Positions 48,259-58,253 are shown, counted from the first letter of the stretch. The stretch is DNA of 64,000 bases from Methylovorus glucosotrophus (GCF_009858335.1 NZ_VMSE01000001.1:2108001-2172000); one strand, 5' to 3'. Notes: a model not told the origin generated them from the sequence alone. A program made the numbers and translations.

Positions 48259-48277
48259 TATAATGAGAATCATTCCT
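48259..48277 (+). promoter_or_regulatory. Fur-like box of Fec module 2
   Basis: TATAATGAGAATCATTCCT matches 14 of 19 Fur consensus positions with the core AATGAGAATCATT intact. It includes a TATAAT -10-like sequence and ends 22 bp before fecI2. Confidence 0.65.
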
Positions 48278-48299
48278 ATCAAAATCAGAAAAGCGTTCC

Positions 48300-48815
48300 T
48301 TGAGTTCCGCCCCTCATCACGAAGTCCACAAGCTATACAACATTCATCACGGATGGCTGGTGGAGTGGTTGCGACGCCGGCTGGGCTGCGTTCATCATGC
48401 ACATGATCTGGCACAGGATACGTTTGTCAGGGTGCTGGACAAGCCACTGGTTATTCAGGGAGTTCACGAGCCCAGGGCGTTTCTTAGCAGAATCGCCCAT
48501 GGCTTGATGGTCGACCAGTTCAGGCGCCGGGCCATCGAGCAGGCCTATCTTGAGGCATTGCAACATCTGCCCACCCGGCACATGGAATCGGCCGAGGAAC
48601 GCATGATGAATATTGAAGCCTTGATGCGCATCGACGCGATGTTTGCCGGACTGAATCCCAATATCAGAACGGCGTTTCTGCTATCACGCCTGCACGGGAT
48701 GACGTATCCCGACATTGCCCGGGAAATGAGTGTTTCCCTGCGCTCGGTCGAGGGCTATATGGCCAAAGCCATCGGCCATCTGCTTGCCAATGCCCGACAA
48801 GATACATTAGGCTAG
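48300..48815 (+). CDS. ECF sigma factor, FecI family (module 2)
   Basis: A 171-residue ECF sigma: region 2 LYNIHHGWLVEWLRRRLGCVHHAHDLAQDTFVRVL, region 4 GLNPNIRTAFLLSRLHGMTYPDIAREMSVSLRSVEGYMAKA. The only usable start is the TTG at 48300, with no clear Shine-Dalgarno. It probably drives the receptor gene at 49951. Confidence 0.92.
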   Translation: MSSAPHHEVHKLYNIHHGWLVEWLRRRLGCVHHAHDLAQDTFVRVLDKPLVIQGVHEPRAFLSRIAHGLMVDQFRRRAIEQAYLEALQHLPTRHMESAEERMMNIEALMRIDAMFAGLNPNIRTAFLLSRLHGMTYPDIAREMSVSLRSVEGYMAKAIGHLLANARQDTLG

Positions 48816-48868
48816 CCTCCTTTTCATTTCTTGATCCGGCTTTGAAAACTCCTTCGGAAAGCAATTCC

Positions 48869-49864
48869 ATGCCGTCCAGCTCTGGCGTATTTTCTGACAT
48901 TGAGGAAGCGCTTGTTTCATGGTCGGTGAAACTTGCTTCGGGGCAAGCCACTGAGCGTGATTATGAAGATTTTCACCAGTGGCGAGCCTCAAACCCCGCT
49001 CACGAGCAGGCTTGGCAAAAGCTGCAAGCCCTGGAGGCCAATCTGGTCAACATGCCGGAAACAGCCAAAACCCTGGCCATCAACACGCTGGATGCCGCCA
49101 GCAGGCAGCACGCAGTCCATCATGGCCGTAGAAAAGCGCTTAAGCTGCTAGGCATAGGCCTGGTGCTCGTCACTTCGGGGGCCTGCTTTCTTAACGATCA
49201 TGGCCCGTGGGCGCTGGAGACCGAGTATGCAGTCCCCATTGGTAAAAAAATGCAGCTGGATCTCGCGGATGGCACCCGGCTGATGCTGAACACCAATACC
49301 CGCATCAAGGTGTATTACTCCCTGCTGAAACGCGAGATCGTGCTGACCTCGGGAGAGATTTATATCGCCACCGGCAGTGACAGCGAAGGTCCCTGGGCGC
49401 ACAGATCCTTCTGGGTGCAAACGCCAAACGCCAGCCTGGAAGCGCTCGGCACGCAATTCACGGTAGACCAGAATAAACAGCGCACGCGTCTGCATGTCAT
49501 TGAAAGCGCGGTGGCAATTCATGGCGCGCAAACCCTGAACGTGCATGCGGGCGAATCCTACGACATTTACGCTGCCAACCAGGACCCCATTAAAACGGCC
49601 GACACCCATTTTGACCCGACGGGCTGGATGGATGGCGTGCTGGTCGCCAAGGGCATGCGGCTAGACAACTTTGCCAGCGAGCTTTCACGCTATCAGGCCG
49701 TCCATATCCAAATGGATAGTGAAGTTGCCGCCATGACCGTCTCTGGGGTTTTTCAGTTGAATCAGCAATATCCGGCAGTCCACGCACTGCGGGCCGTCGC
49801 TCGCAGCCTGCCTATCAAGATTTCGCAGTTTTCTGCCACGCAACTTCAGATCGAAAAAAAATAA
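48869..49864 (+). CDS. FecR-type transmembrane anti-sigma regulator (module 2)
   Basis: A 331-residue protein from the ATG at 48869 (GGAAAG upstream); a TTG at 48842 would add nine residues. N-terminal sigma-binding domain (ALVSWSVKLASGQATERDYEDFHQWRASNPAHEQAWQKLQ), a membrane helix (ALKLLGIGLVLVTSGACFL), and the FecR domain (MQLDLADGTRLMLNTNTRIKVYY...VQTPNASLEALGTQFTVD). It couples receptor 2 to sigma 2. Confidence 0.92.
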   Translation: MPSSSGVFSDIEEALVSWSVKLASGQATERDYEDFHQWRASNPAHEQAWQKLQALEANLVNMPETAKTLAINTLDAASRQHAVHHGRRKALKLLGIGLVLVTSGACFLNDHGPWALETEYAVPIGKKMQLDLADGTRLMLNTNTRIKVYYSLLKREIVLTSGEIYIATGSDSEGPWAHRSFWVQTPNASLEALGTQFTVDQNKQRTRLHVIESAVAIHGAQTLNVHAGESYDIYAANQDPIKTADTHFDPTGWMDGVLVAKGMRLDNFASELSRYQAVHIQMDSEVAAMTVSGVFQLNQQYPAVHALRAVARSLPIKISQFSATQLQIEKK

Positions 49865-49950
49865 TCTGAAAAAAATTGCGTGGGGTATGTGGGTTTTTTA
49901 GTCTTCATTCGGCATACGGGTATCAACACACTCTTCCATGAGGATATCGT

Positions 49951-52404
49951 ATGTCAAATGCAGTAACTGCCCGCTCCTTGCCGTCGCCGCTGTCGGCCGA
50001 CGCCTGGGGCTTTAAACGTAAACTGTCCATCGCGGCGTTGTTGCCCTCGCTCTATTTGGGAAGCAGCCTGATCACGGCTTTAGTGTATTCACCCTTTTCA
50101 ATCGCGGACGAGGCAAACCAGACTTTTCAGATTCCCGCTGGCAATCTTGAAGACGCACTGAATGCCTTTGCCAAGAAAAATGGCATGACATTGAGCTTTG
50201 ATCCAGCGCTGGTGAAAGGCAAAACTTCGGCAGGGCTAAGTGGGACCTACACCCGGTATCAGGCCATCAAGCAGATGCTCAAGGATACCGACCTGGAAGC
50301 CGTCACCCACGACGGCGCCACGGTTATTCAGCGCCGGAGTCCTTCCAGTGCCGTCGAAACGCTACCGGAGGTCAGCGTGGTGTCGGGCGCCGAAAAATCA
50401 GATGCTCTGCCCCGTGCCTACGCAGGCGGCCAGGTTGCAAAAGGTGGCAGTCTTGGCCTTCTGGGCAGCAAAAGCTTCATGGATACCCCATTCAATCAGA
50501 CCAGCTACACCAGCCAGAGCGCAGAAGATGTGCAGGCACGCAGCCTGTCCGATCTGCTGATCGCGGATCCCTCAGTGCGCTTGTCCTCCGCCCGTAACAA
50601 CATCAACGAAGATTTCTCCATTCGTGGCCTGACGGTGGCGGGTCAGGATATTGCCATCAATGGCATGTATGGCCTTTCCCCGTTCTACCGCACCCCGGTG
50701 GAGTTCATCGAGCGGGTCGAAGTCCTCAAGGGCCCGAGTGCCCTGTTGAATGGCATGACGCCAGGCGGCAATGTCGGCGGCAATATCAACATTATCCCCA
50801 AACGCGCTGGCGATGATCCGCTGACGCGCGTGACCGCCTCATATTTGTCGGACGCCATATTCGGCACCCATGTGGATGTCAGCAGACGCTTTGGCGAAAA
50901 CAAGGAATTCGGCATCCGTTTCAACGGCGCCTACCGTGAAGGCGACGCCCGCATAGACCATCAGGACCTGGAAGACACCGTAGGCTCGCTAGCCCTGGAT
51001 TATCGCGGCGAAAAACTGCGTGTCACCTTTGACCATATCCAGCAGCAGCAGAACATAGATGCCGTGACGCGGCAATTTACGGTGGGCAGCCTGCTGACCG
51101 AGATGCCCAGTGCACCGGACAACAAGCTCAACTACCCGGGCTATGGCCACTCCAAAATGAAGGACAAAAGCCAGATTCTGCGTGCGGAGTATGATCTGAC
51201 AGACCAGGTGACGGTTTATGGCGGCTATGGCACCCGCAAGAGCGAAATGGACGCTATCGCCGGCAACCCTGTTTTGACCAGCAATAATGGCAATTTCACC
51301 TCCTCGCCCGCCTGGCAGCTTTTCCATATCGAATCACGCTCCATCGAAGCTGGCGTCAAGGCACGCTTCAATACCGGGAACGTTGGCCATAGCCTTTCGC
51401 TGGGTAGCACCCGCGTCGTGCAAGATCAATTCATCTTCTTCGATACGGCTTTTTCTGGCAGAAACTCCAATATTTACTCGCCCTTATATAGCGACACGCC
51501 AAGTACCGACGGCATTGACACCAATATCACGAAATATGCCAGCACTACGCTGACCAGCTACGCGCTGGCGGACACGCTGTCTTTTCTGGATGACCGCATC
51601 CAGCTAACGCTGGGGCTGCGTCATCAGAATGTTTACACTCCCAGTTACCAGTTTGGCACCGGCGCGCGCAATGGCCCTTCTTACGATGAAAGCGTGGTGA
51701 CCCCGTTGGCGGGCATCGTCATCAAACCCTGGGAAAACATTTCGCTGTATGCCAATTACATTCAGGGTCTGAGCCCAGGTCAACGCGCTCCGGTAGGCAC
51801 CAGCAATGCCGGCGAGATATTCTCGCCATACAAAACCCGTCAGAAGGAAGCGGGGGTGAAGGTCAACTGGGGCAAGATCGCCACGACGGTGAGCCTGTTC
51901 GAGATTGAAAGACCGCTGAGCTACACCTTCAACAACACGTTCAGTGTCGATGGCGAGCAGAAAAATCGTGGCCTGGAGTTCAACGTATTTGGCGAGATTG
52001 TTGACCATGTGCGCCTGCTCGGCGGCATGGCGATCACGCGCAGCCGTCTGGACAACACCGCAGGTGGCACCAATGATGGCAACGAAGCCATTGCCGTACC
52101 GCGCGTGCAAGCCAACCTCGGCGCGGACTGGGATGTGCTGGCGGTGCAAGGCCTGAGCCTCAATGCGCGTACGGTTTATACCAGCAAACAGTATGTCGAT
52201 AGCGCCAACAATCTGGATATCGATGCCTGGACCCGTTTTGATATCGGCGCCCGCTACAAGACCGTGCTTCAGGACAAACCGGTGACCCTGCGCGCCAATA
52301 TCGAAAATCTGTTCGACAAGCGCTACTGGGGCTCCTCCAACGAGGGCTACCTGTTTATCGGTGCGCCGCGCACGCTGCTGCTGTCCGCGACAGTAGACTT
52401 CTAG
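49951..52404 (+). CDS. TonB-dependent siderophore receptor with signalling domain (module 2)
   Basis: An 817-residue receptor: signal region, STN domain (QTFQIPAGNLEDALNAFAKKNGMTLSFDPALVKGKTSAGLSG), plug (MDTPFNQTSYTSQSAEDVQARSLSDLLIADPSVR, FIERVEVLKGPSALLNGMTPGGNVGGNINIIPKR) and barrel ending LLLSATVDF. It is closely related to receptor 3 (DTPFN-TSYT, EVLKGPSALLNGM) but not to receptor 1, so modules 2 and 3 derive from one duplication. A PepSY membrane protein follows 61 bp later, suggesting import of a ferric siderophore reduced in the periplasm. Confidence 0.94.
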   Translation: MSNAVTARSLPSPLSADAWGFKRKLSIAALLPSLYLGSSLITALVYSPFSIADEANQTFQIPAGNLEDALNAFAKKNGMTLSFDPALVKGKTSAGLSGTYTRYQAIKQMLKDTDLEAVTHDGATVIQRRSPSSAVETLPEVSVVSGAEKSDALPRAYAGGQVAKGGSLGLLGSKSFMDTPFNQTSYTSQSAEDVQARSLSDLLIADPSVRLSSARNNINEDFSIRGLTVAGQDIAINGMYGLSPFYRTPVEFIERVEVLKGPSALLNGMTPGGNVGGNINIIPKRAGDDPLTRVTASYLSDAIFGTHVDVSRRFGENKEFGIRFNGAYREGDARIDHQDLEDTVGSLALDYRGEKLRVTFDHIQQQQNIDAVTRQFTVGSLLTEMPSAPDNKLNYPGYGHSKMKDKSQILRAEYDLTDQVTVYGGYGTRKSEMDAIAGNPVLTSNNGNFTSSPAWQLFHIESRSIEAGVKARFNTGNVGHSLSLGSTRVVQDQFIFFDTAFSGRNSNIYSPLYSDTPSTDGIDTNITKYASTTLTSYALADTLSFLDDRIQLTLGLRHQNVYTPSYQFGTGARNGPSYDESVVTPLAGIVIKPWENISLYANYIQGLSPGQRAPVGTSNAGEIFSPYKTRQKEAGVKVNWGKIATTVSLFEIERPLSYTFNNTFSVDGEQKNRGLEFNVFGEIVDHVRLLGGMAITRSRLDNTAGGTNDGNEAIAVPRVQANLGADWDVLAVQGLSLNARTVYTSKQYVDSANNLDIDAWTRFDIGARYKTVLQDKPVTLRANIENLFDKRYWGSSNEGYLFIGAPRTLLLSATVDF

Positions 52405-52465
52405 TTCCGCATGCAGGTCATGACAGACCAAGCCCGGTCATGACCTGCGTCACGAAGGAAACCTC

Positions 52466-53620
52466 ATGAACATCCGTCTCTGGTACCTGACCCACAAGTG
52501 GACCAGCCTGCTATGTACCATTTTCCTGCTCATGCTCTGCCTGACAGGCTTGCCGCTGATTTTTCATGAAGAAATCGAGCACTTCAGCGGCGTGGTTGAA
52601 GCACCGTTGATGGCCGCCGATACACCGGATGCCAGCCTGGACGCCATCGTGACGGCAGCCAAACAAGCCCGCCCGAACGACGTCATCCAGTTCATGTTCT
52701 GGGATGCGGAGGAACACCCGCATATCACTCAGGTCTCCATGTCAGAACGCATGGATACGCCACCTGACGAATTCAAGACGGTGCTGCTCGACTCCCGCAC
52801 CGCAAACATACTGGATGTGCCACCGCCGGACAAAGGCTTCATGTACATCATGCTCAAGCTGCATACCGACATGTTTGCCGGGCTGCCCGGCACCTTGTTT
52901 TTAGGGCTGATGGGCTTGCTCTTCGTTGCAGCGGTTGTCTCCGGGATTGTGCTGTATCAGCCATTCATGAGAAAGCTGGACTTTGGTACGGTACGCAAGG
53001 AAAAATCGCAGCGTCTCAAGTGGCTAGATGTGCACAACCTGATTGGCATCGTCACCATTGTCTGGGTTCTGGTTGTCGGCATCACTGGCTCCATCAACAC
53101 GCTGAGCCAGATCATCATTGCCATCTGGCAGCAAGACCAGATGGCCGAGATGCTGCAACCCTATAAAAACCTGCCGCCACCGACAAGCACGGGATCACTG
53201 GAAAAGGCCATGCAAACTGCGCGCCAAGCCGTGCCAGACATGCATCCCAGTTTTGTGGCCTTCCCTGGCAGCATGTTCTCCAGCCCCCATCACTACACCG
53301 TCTTTATGAAAGGCAATACGCCGCTGACATCGCGCCTGCTCAAGCCCGCCCTGATTGACACGACGACCAGTGAGCTCACCGATACGCGCGATATGCCGTG
53401 GTATGTCAAAACACTGCTGTTATCCCAACCCCTGCACTTCGGCGATTACGGCGGCCTTCCCCTGAAGATGCTCTGGACCCTCTTCGATATGTTCGCCATC
53501 GTGGTCCTGGGCAGCGGTCTCTATCTTTGGTGGGGCCGACGCAAGCGTACCGACAAACGCATCAGCGAACTGGAGCAGCTGCATCTGGATTTTGCCGTGG
53601 ACCTGAAGGAGCCCAAATGA
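52466..53620 (+). CDS. PepSY-associated transmembrane protein, putative ferrisiderophore reductase
   Basis: A 384-residue protein with four membrane helices (about 12-32, 145-170, 195-220, 340-360) and periplasmic PepSY domains. Helix-associated histidines (LTHKWTSLLCT, LKLHTDMFAGLPG, WLDVHNLIGI) match the haem-binding positions proposed for the FoxB/FsrB group, which reduce iron from imported siderophores at the inner membrane. The context after a siderophore receptor supports this. Function is inferred from family and place. Confidence 0.85.
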   Translation: MNIRLWYLTHKWTSLLCTIFLLMLCLTGLPLIFHEEIEHFSGVVEAPLMAADTPDASLDAIVTAAKQARPNDVIQFMFWDAEEHPHITQVSMSERMDTPPDEFKTVLLDSRTANILDVPPPDKGFMYIMLKLHTDMFAGLPGTLFLGLMGLLFVAAVVSGIVLYQPFMRKLDFGTVRKEKSQRLKWLDVHNLIGIVTIVWVLVVGITGSINTLSQIIIAIWQQDQMAEMLQPYKNLPPPTSTGSLEKAMQTARQAVPDMHPSFVAFPGSMFSSPHHYTVFMKGNTPLTSRLLKPALIDTTTSELTDTRDMPWYVKTLLLSQPLHFGDYGGLPLKMLWTLFDMFAIVVLGSGLYLWWGRRKRTDKRISELEQLHLDFAVDLKEPK

Positions 53621-53781
53621 AAACATCCTGGCAAATCTGGCGCGCGCCATTGCTGATGGCGGTGCTGATTGCATTTGGCCTGCTGGCCGCCTTGCTGGGC
53701 ACTGGAATATGGCACTGGGCTTCCTGGCTTGCGCTGTCTGCCCCTGTGCTGATTTTCGCATACCATCTGCTGAAAAGGTAA
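53617..53781 (+). CDS. 54-residue inner-membrane protein coupled to the PepSY gene
   Basis: Starts at the ATG overlapping the PepSY stop (ATGA). The sequence MKTSWQIWRAPLLMAVLIAFGLLAALLGTGIWHWASWLALSAPVLIFAYHLLKR is split here only for naming: it begins MKTSWQIWRAPLL and ends IFAYHLLKR, with two membrane helices joined by GTGIWHW. Small proteins of this pattern commonly accompany PepSY reductase-like genes, which supports a partner role. The precise function is unknown. Confidence 0.75.
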   Translation: MKTSWQIWRAPLLMAVLIAFGLLAALLGTGIWHWASWLALSAPVLIFAYHLLKR

Positions 53782-53829
53782 TCTCCCTGTGGCCGGGAGT
53801 TGCGCATCGGCCTCTGTTCGGCAATAATT

Positions 53830-53848
53830 GATATTAATTCTCATTTGC
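53830..53848 (+). promoter_or_regulatory. Weak Fur-like box of Fec module 3
   Basis: GATATTAATTCTCATTTGC matches 13 of 19 Fur consensus positions and ends 16 bp before fecI3. It is the weakest of the three boxes. Confidence 0.5.
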
Positions 53849-53864
53849 CGTTGAGCATCCTCCA

Positions 53865-54407
53865 TTGAGCCAGCCATCTTCTATTCTTGAAAATCTTTAT
53901 GTTCATCATCATGGCTGGCTGCAGGGGTGGCTGCGCCGTCGCCTGGGCAACGGCGCCGATGCCGCCGACCTTGCACATGACACCTTTGTCAGACTGATCA
54001 GCGGTCGCACGCAACGGCGTTTTGACAGCGTGGCCGAAGCGAGAGCCTATCTGCGCACTACCGCACAGCATCTATGCATCAACTTGTGGCGTCGCCGCGA
54101 GATTGAGCAAGCCTGGCTGGAAACACTGGCAGCCATGCCTGCCACGCACCACCCTTCTGCCGAACGCCAGGCCATGGTGTTGCAGGCACTGGAAGAAGTC
54201 ACCGCCATGCTCGGCCAGCTGCCCCCCAAAGCCGCTCGCGCGTTCACGCTGGCCGTTATCTGCGACATGACCGACGACGAAGTCGGGTTAGCGCTGGGTG
54301 TGTCTGGCCGCATGGTACGAAAATACGTGGCACAGGCGATGCTGGGCTGTCTGACGCTGCGCGCGCAGCAGACCATGCGCGAGTTGACTAGCGAGCCTGC
54401 AAGCTGA
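53865..54407 (+). CDS. ECF sigma factor, FecI family (module 3)
   Basis: A 180-residue ECF sigma starting at TTG 53865: region 2 LENLYVHHHGWLQGWLRRRLGNGADAADLAHDTFVRLI, region 4 LGQLPPKAARAFTLAVICDMTDDEVGLALGVSGRMVRKYVAQA. As in modules 1 and 2, the start is xTG-AG with no clear Shine-Dalgarno. fecR3 follows after 31 bp. Confidence 0.92.
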   Translation: MSQPSSILENLYVHHHGWLQGWLRRRLGNGADAADLAHDTFVRLISGRTQRRFDSVAEARAYLRTTAQHLCINLWRRREIEQAWLETLAAMPATHHPSAERQAMVLQALEEVTAMLGQLPPKAARAFTLAVICDMTDDEVGLALGVSGRMVRKYVAQAMLGCLTLRAQQTMRELTSEPAS

Positions 54408-54438
54408 TGCGCTTGTTGTTATACGTTCATCGTTATCC

Positions 54439-55440
54439 ATGAAACCCGCCCCTACCAGCAATCTACAGCCAGCCCCCTCGCACGCCGTGCTGACCCAAGC
54501 TGCCGAATGGTATGCCCGCTTGCGCGATGGCAGCGCCAGCAGCTACGAGACCGCCCGCTGGCAAGCGTGGCTGCACGCCGCCGAAGAACATCAAGCCGCC
54601 TGGCAGTATGTGGAAGACATCAGCCGCGGACTTGACCCCTTGCGCACCACCGTTGACCCACGGCAAACCGCCCATGCGCTGACCAAGGCCCATGCACGCC
54701 TGCATGCCCGCAGGCGCGTACTGATTACCTTGGCCGCGCTCGCCAGCGGCGGCACGCTGGGCTTGCTGAGCTGGCGCCAAAGCATGTTGCCTGCAAGCAT
54801 GCTGGCGTGGACAGCCGATCATCGCACCCCCACCGGGGAGCAGCGCAGCCTCACCCTGGCCGACGGCACCCAGCTCTGGCTCAATACAGCCAGTGCCCTT
54901 AATGTTCACTTCAGTGCTAGTGAACGTCGCATAGAGCTTGTACAAGGTGAGGTGTTCATTGAAACCGCCCATGATGAAACTCGACCATTTCTGGTGGAAA
55001 CACCGCATGGCCGCATGCGGGCACTGGGCACGCGATTTAATGTGTATCTGGATGAAGCACACACTCAGCTCGACGTGTATGCGGGCGCGGTGGAAATACG
55101 CACGGCGTCAAGCGCCATCAGCCGCGTAGTAAGGGCAGGCCAGCAATCACGCTTTGATCGCGCAGACATTACCGCCATGGCAACGGCGGGTGCTGCGCGG
55201 GAAGCCTGGACGCAGGGCATTCTGGTGGCCGATAACATTCCATTGCACAACGTCGTGCAGGAACTGCGCCGCTATCGGTCAGGCCATCTTGGTGTGGCGG
55301 ATGGCGTGGCCGAACTCAAGGTCTACGGAAGCTTCCCGCTGCAAGACACAGATCGCGTATTGCGCATGCTGGCATCGGCCTTGCCCATCCGCGTCGAGCA
55401 GCCGCTGCCCTGGTGGACAACGCTGGAATCCGCGCGCTGA
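54439..55440 (+). CDS. FecR-type transmembrane anti-sigma regulator (module 3)
   Basis: A 333-residue protein: sigma-binding domain (AAEWYARLRDGSASSYETARWQAWLHAAEEHQAAWQYVEDI), membrane helix (VLITLAALASGGTLGLLSW), FecR domain (RSLTLADGTQLWLNTASALNVHF...RPFLVETPHGRMRALGTRFNVY) and a C-terminal STN-like end (LKVYGSFPLQDTDRVLRML). It is most similar to FecR1, whereas its receptor resembles receptor 2, so modules have partly exchanged parts. Confidence 0.92.
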   Translation: MKPAPTSNLQPAPSHAVLTQAAEWYARLRDGSASSYETARWQAWLHAAEEHQAAWQYVEDISRGLDPLRTTVDPRQTAHALTKAHARLHARRRVLITLAALASGGTLGLLSWRQSMLPASMLAWTADHRTPTGEQRSLTLADGTQLWLNTASALNVHFSASERRIELVQGEVFIETAHDETRPFLVETPHGRMRALGTRFNVYLDEAHTQLDVYAGAVEIRTASSAISRVVRAGQQSRFDRADITAMATAGAAREAWTQGILVADNIPLHNVVQELRRYRSGHLGVADGVAELKVYGSFPLQDTDRVLRMLASALPIRVEQPLPWWTTLESAR

Positions 55441-55642
55441 AAAAATATTTGCAAAATATAGTTCCGGGTTTTGCTTTGCCAATGGTTATACCAAGCAAGA
55501 AGACCCCTTTCATCATTGAATTCCCGCCATCCTCAAGATGACCTCCCGTGGCAATGGCCGCGATGCGTCAAGGTAGCCAAACGATCCGTGCCGTAAGGGT
55601 CTTCGCTTTTTCCAGACCCTTAACGCTGAAGGATATGCATTG

Positions 55643-58147
55643 ATGTATCACCACGACCAGACCAAGCCTGCTTCACCTGCGACTGCCGCACGCTTCCCCA
55701 AGATGCGCCCACTGGCATTCGCCATTCACCTGCTCATGCTCGAGGGCGCGCTCGCCCTTGGCGTATGGGCGCCTCCAGCCCACGCACAAACCAGCGGCGC
55801 CCAGAGCCTGCGCACGTATGACATTCCCGCCGGGCCGCTCAGCGTCGCATTGACCCGATTTTCGCGCGAATCCGGGATATACCTGGTCGGGGCTGGCGAG
55901 ATAATCGAAGGCAAGACCAGCGAGGGATTGAAGGGTAATTTTAATGTGGAGGATGGCTTGGCAAGGCTGCTGGCCGGAAGCGGGCTTGAGGCATACCGGC
56001 AGGCCGATGGCAGTTATGGCATGCGGGCGGTAGCGGTCAAAGCCGCAAGCACGCGCAAGGATGACGTGTCTACCTTACCGCTTGTGGCCGTCACAGCAAA
56101 TGCAGAACGGCCTGATGGCTTGCCCGCCGCCTATGCTGGAGACCAGGTCGCCCGTGGCAGCCGTCTGGGACTGCTGGGCAACAAGGATGTGCTGGATACG
56201 CCATTCAACACCACGAGTTACACCGCCGAACTGATGGAAAACCAGCAGGCGATCACCGCTGCGGATGTGGTGCTCAACGACCCTTCCGTGCGCACGGTGT
56301 CTTACAGCCTGACCAACGCGGCCGCTGGCGGGGATATTTTCCTGATACGCGGATTTTCGGTTCAGGATTCCGTGCTGTTTGATGGCATCAGCGGCATCGC
56401 ATCCAATCGCGCTGCCCCGGTAGAGATGGCGGAGCGCATCGAGGTGCTGAAAGGCCCGAGCGCCCTCCTGAACGGCATGGCGCCAGGCGCGGGCGGAGCT
56501 GTCGGCGGCACCATCAATATGGTACCCAAGCGGGCGGATGACAAACCCCTGACCCGACTGACGGCCACCTATATGTCCAATAGCAACTTCGGTGGTCATG
56601 TCGATATCGGGCGGCGCTTTGGCGAGGATAATGCCTGGGGCATCCGCTTCAATGGCGTATATCGCGACGGCAAAAATGCCACCGCCGGGCAATCGGTTGA
56701 ACTGGGCGCAGCCACCATCGGCATTGATTACCGCGGCAATCGTCTGCGGGCATCGCTGGATGCCGGGCATCAGACCATGAACAACGAAGCTCCTCAGGGC
56801 GCAGCTGGTTTCGGCATTGCCGACGGCATCACCATCCCCTCTCCGCCCAGCGCCAAAAAACGGATTGCCCAGGATTGGGAGTATGCCAACTCCAAAAGCA
56901 ATTATCTGCTGGCAAAAGCCGAGTATGACCTCACCCCCACCTGGACCCTCTACGGCGCAGCAGGCGGCAGCAATACCATCTCGAGTTATCTTTCCACCGA
57001 CGTCAGCGTGGCCGATGCCCAGGGCAATGCGCAAGCCACCGTGTACTACTGGCCCAACTGGACGAATTACCGCACTGCACAGGGCGGTGTGCGTGGCAAT
57101 TTCAGCACGGGCGCGGTTAGCCATCAGCTCAACATCAGCGCCAACTACCTGATGAAAGATAGCGGCTATACGGCCGACTATTATGGCTTCAGCAGTTTTG
57201 CTACCAACATCTACAACCCGCCCAGTGTTAGCCGCCCATCCACTGCCGGCATGGACTCCCACCCGGACAAGACCAACCGCCTGCAGCTGCCATCTCTGGC
57301 CGTGGCCGACACCCTGGGCTTTCTTGATGACAGACTCACCGTTACCCTGGGGGGACGTTATCAGCGCGTAGAAGTGATTGACTACAGCAGCACCGGGGAA
57401 AGCACCACCTCCTATGACAAGCATGCCGTGACTCCGGTGCTGGCTGCCGTGTGGAAACCCGGTGCAAACTGGTCCATCTACAGCAATTACATAGAAGGGC
57501 TGACGCAAGGCGACACTGCGCCTATCGGCACCACCAATGCAGGCAAGGTGTTCCCTCCGGTGAAGACCAAGCAACACGAAGTCGGGGTGAAATACGATTT
57601 TGGCCGCTTCACTACGTCGCTTAGCACCTTCCAGATTGAAAAACCAAGCGGGCTGACGGTTTCCAATGGCGATGGCACCTCGACCTACCAGGTAGGAGGA
57701 GAACAACGCAATCGCGGTATTGAGCTGAATGTGTTCGGCGAAGTTCAGGGCGTGCGCCTGCTTGGCGGGGCGACTTACATCCAGCCCAAACTCACGCATG
57801 CGAGCAGCGACGCTTATGACGGCAACACCGCGCCCAACGTCTCGCGCTGGCAGCTGAACCTGGGCAGCGAATATGATCTTTCGCTGGTGCCAGGCATGAC
57901 CCTCACCGCCCGCATGATGTCAACCAGCGCCCAGTATCTGGATGAAGCCAATACACGCAGCATTCCGGGCTGGACTCGCTGGGACGTCGGTGCTCGCTAC
58001 AAAACCACCGCGGCCGAACGGCCATTGGTCCTGAGACTGGGAATACAGAATCTGTTTGGTCGCGACTACTGGAGCAGCAGCTCCGGCAGCTGGTTATATC
58101 TTGGCCAGCCGCGCACCGTAATGCTATCGGCCACCATGGATTTTTAG
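55643..58147 (+). CDS. TonB-dependent siderophore receptor with signalling domain (module 3)
   Basis: An 834-residue receptor from the ATG at 55643 (GAAGGA upstream). Signal peptide (LLMLEGALALGVWAPPAHA), STN domain (RTYDIPAGPLSVALTRFSRESGIYLVGAGEIIEGKTSEGLKG), plug (LDTPFNTTSYTAELMENQQAITAADVVLNDPSVR, MAERIEVLKGPSALLNGMAPGAGGAVGGTINMVPKR) and barrel ending VMLSATMDF. It is a paralogue of receptor 2. This module has no PepSY gene. Ligand unknown. Confidence 0.94.
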   Translation: MYHHDQTKPASPATAARFPKMRPLAFAIHLLMLEGALALGVWAPPAHAQTSGAQSLRTYDIPAGPLSVALTRFSRESGIYLVGAGEIIEGKTSEGLKGNFNVEDGLARLLAGSGLEAYRQADGSYGMRAVAVKAASTRKDDVSTLPLVAVTANAERPDGLPAAYAGDQVARGSRLGLLGNKDVLDTPFNTTSYTAELMENQQAITAADVVLNDPSVRTVSYSLTNAAAGGDIFLIRGFSVQDSVLFDGISGIASNRAAPVEMAERIEVLKGPSALLNGMAPGAGGAVGGTINMVPKRADDKPLTRLTATYMSNSNFGGHVDIGRRFGEDNAWGIRFNGVYRDGKNATAGQSVELGAATIGIDYRGNRLRASLDAGHQTMNNEAPQGAAGFGIADGITIPSPPSAKKRIAQDWEYANSKSNYLLAKAEYDLTPTWTLYGAAGGSNTISSYLSTDVSVADAQGNAQATVYYWPNWTNYRTAQGGVRGNFSTGAVSHQLNISANYLMKDSGYTADYYGFSSFATNIYNPPSVSRPSTAGMDSHPDKTNRLQLPSLAVADTLGFLDDRLTVTLGGRYQRVEVIDYSSTGESTTSYDKHAVTPVLAAVWKPGANWSIYSNYIEGLTQGDTAPIGTTNAGKVFPPVKTKQHEVGVKYDFGRFTTSLSTFQIEKPSGLTVSNGDGTSTYQVGGEQRNRGIELNVFGEVQGVRLLGGATYIQPKLTHASSDAYDGNTAPNVSRWQLNLGSEYDLSLVPGMTLTARMMSTSAQYLDEANTRSIPGWTRWDVGARYKTTAAERPLVLRLGIQNLFGRDYWSSSSGSWLYLGQPRTVMLSATMDF

Positions 58148-58253
58148 GTTAAAGCAGGCTGGGTATCATCAAGTATGGCGCACGATGCCCAGCCTCCGGC
58201 AACCCGATTGTGATGTCTGGCAACAGGCGGCTGCTTCGCGATCAATAGTGAGC

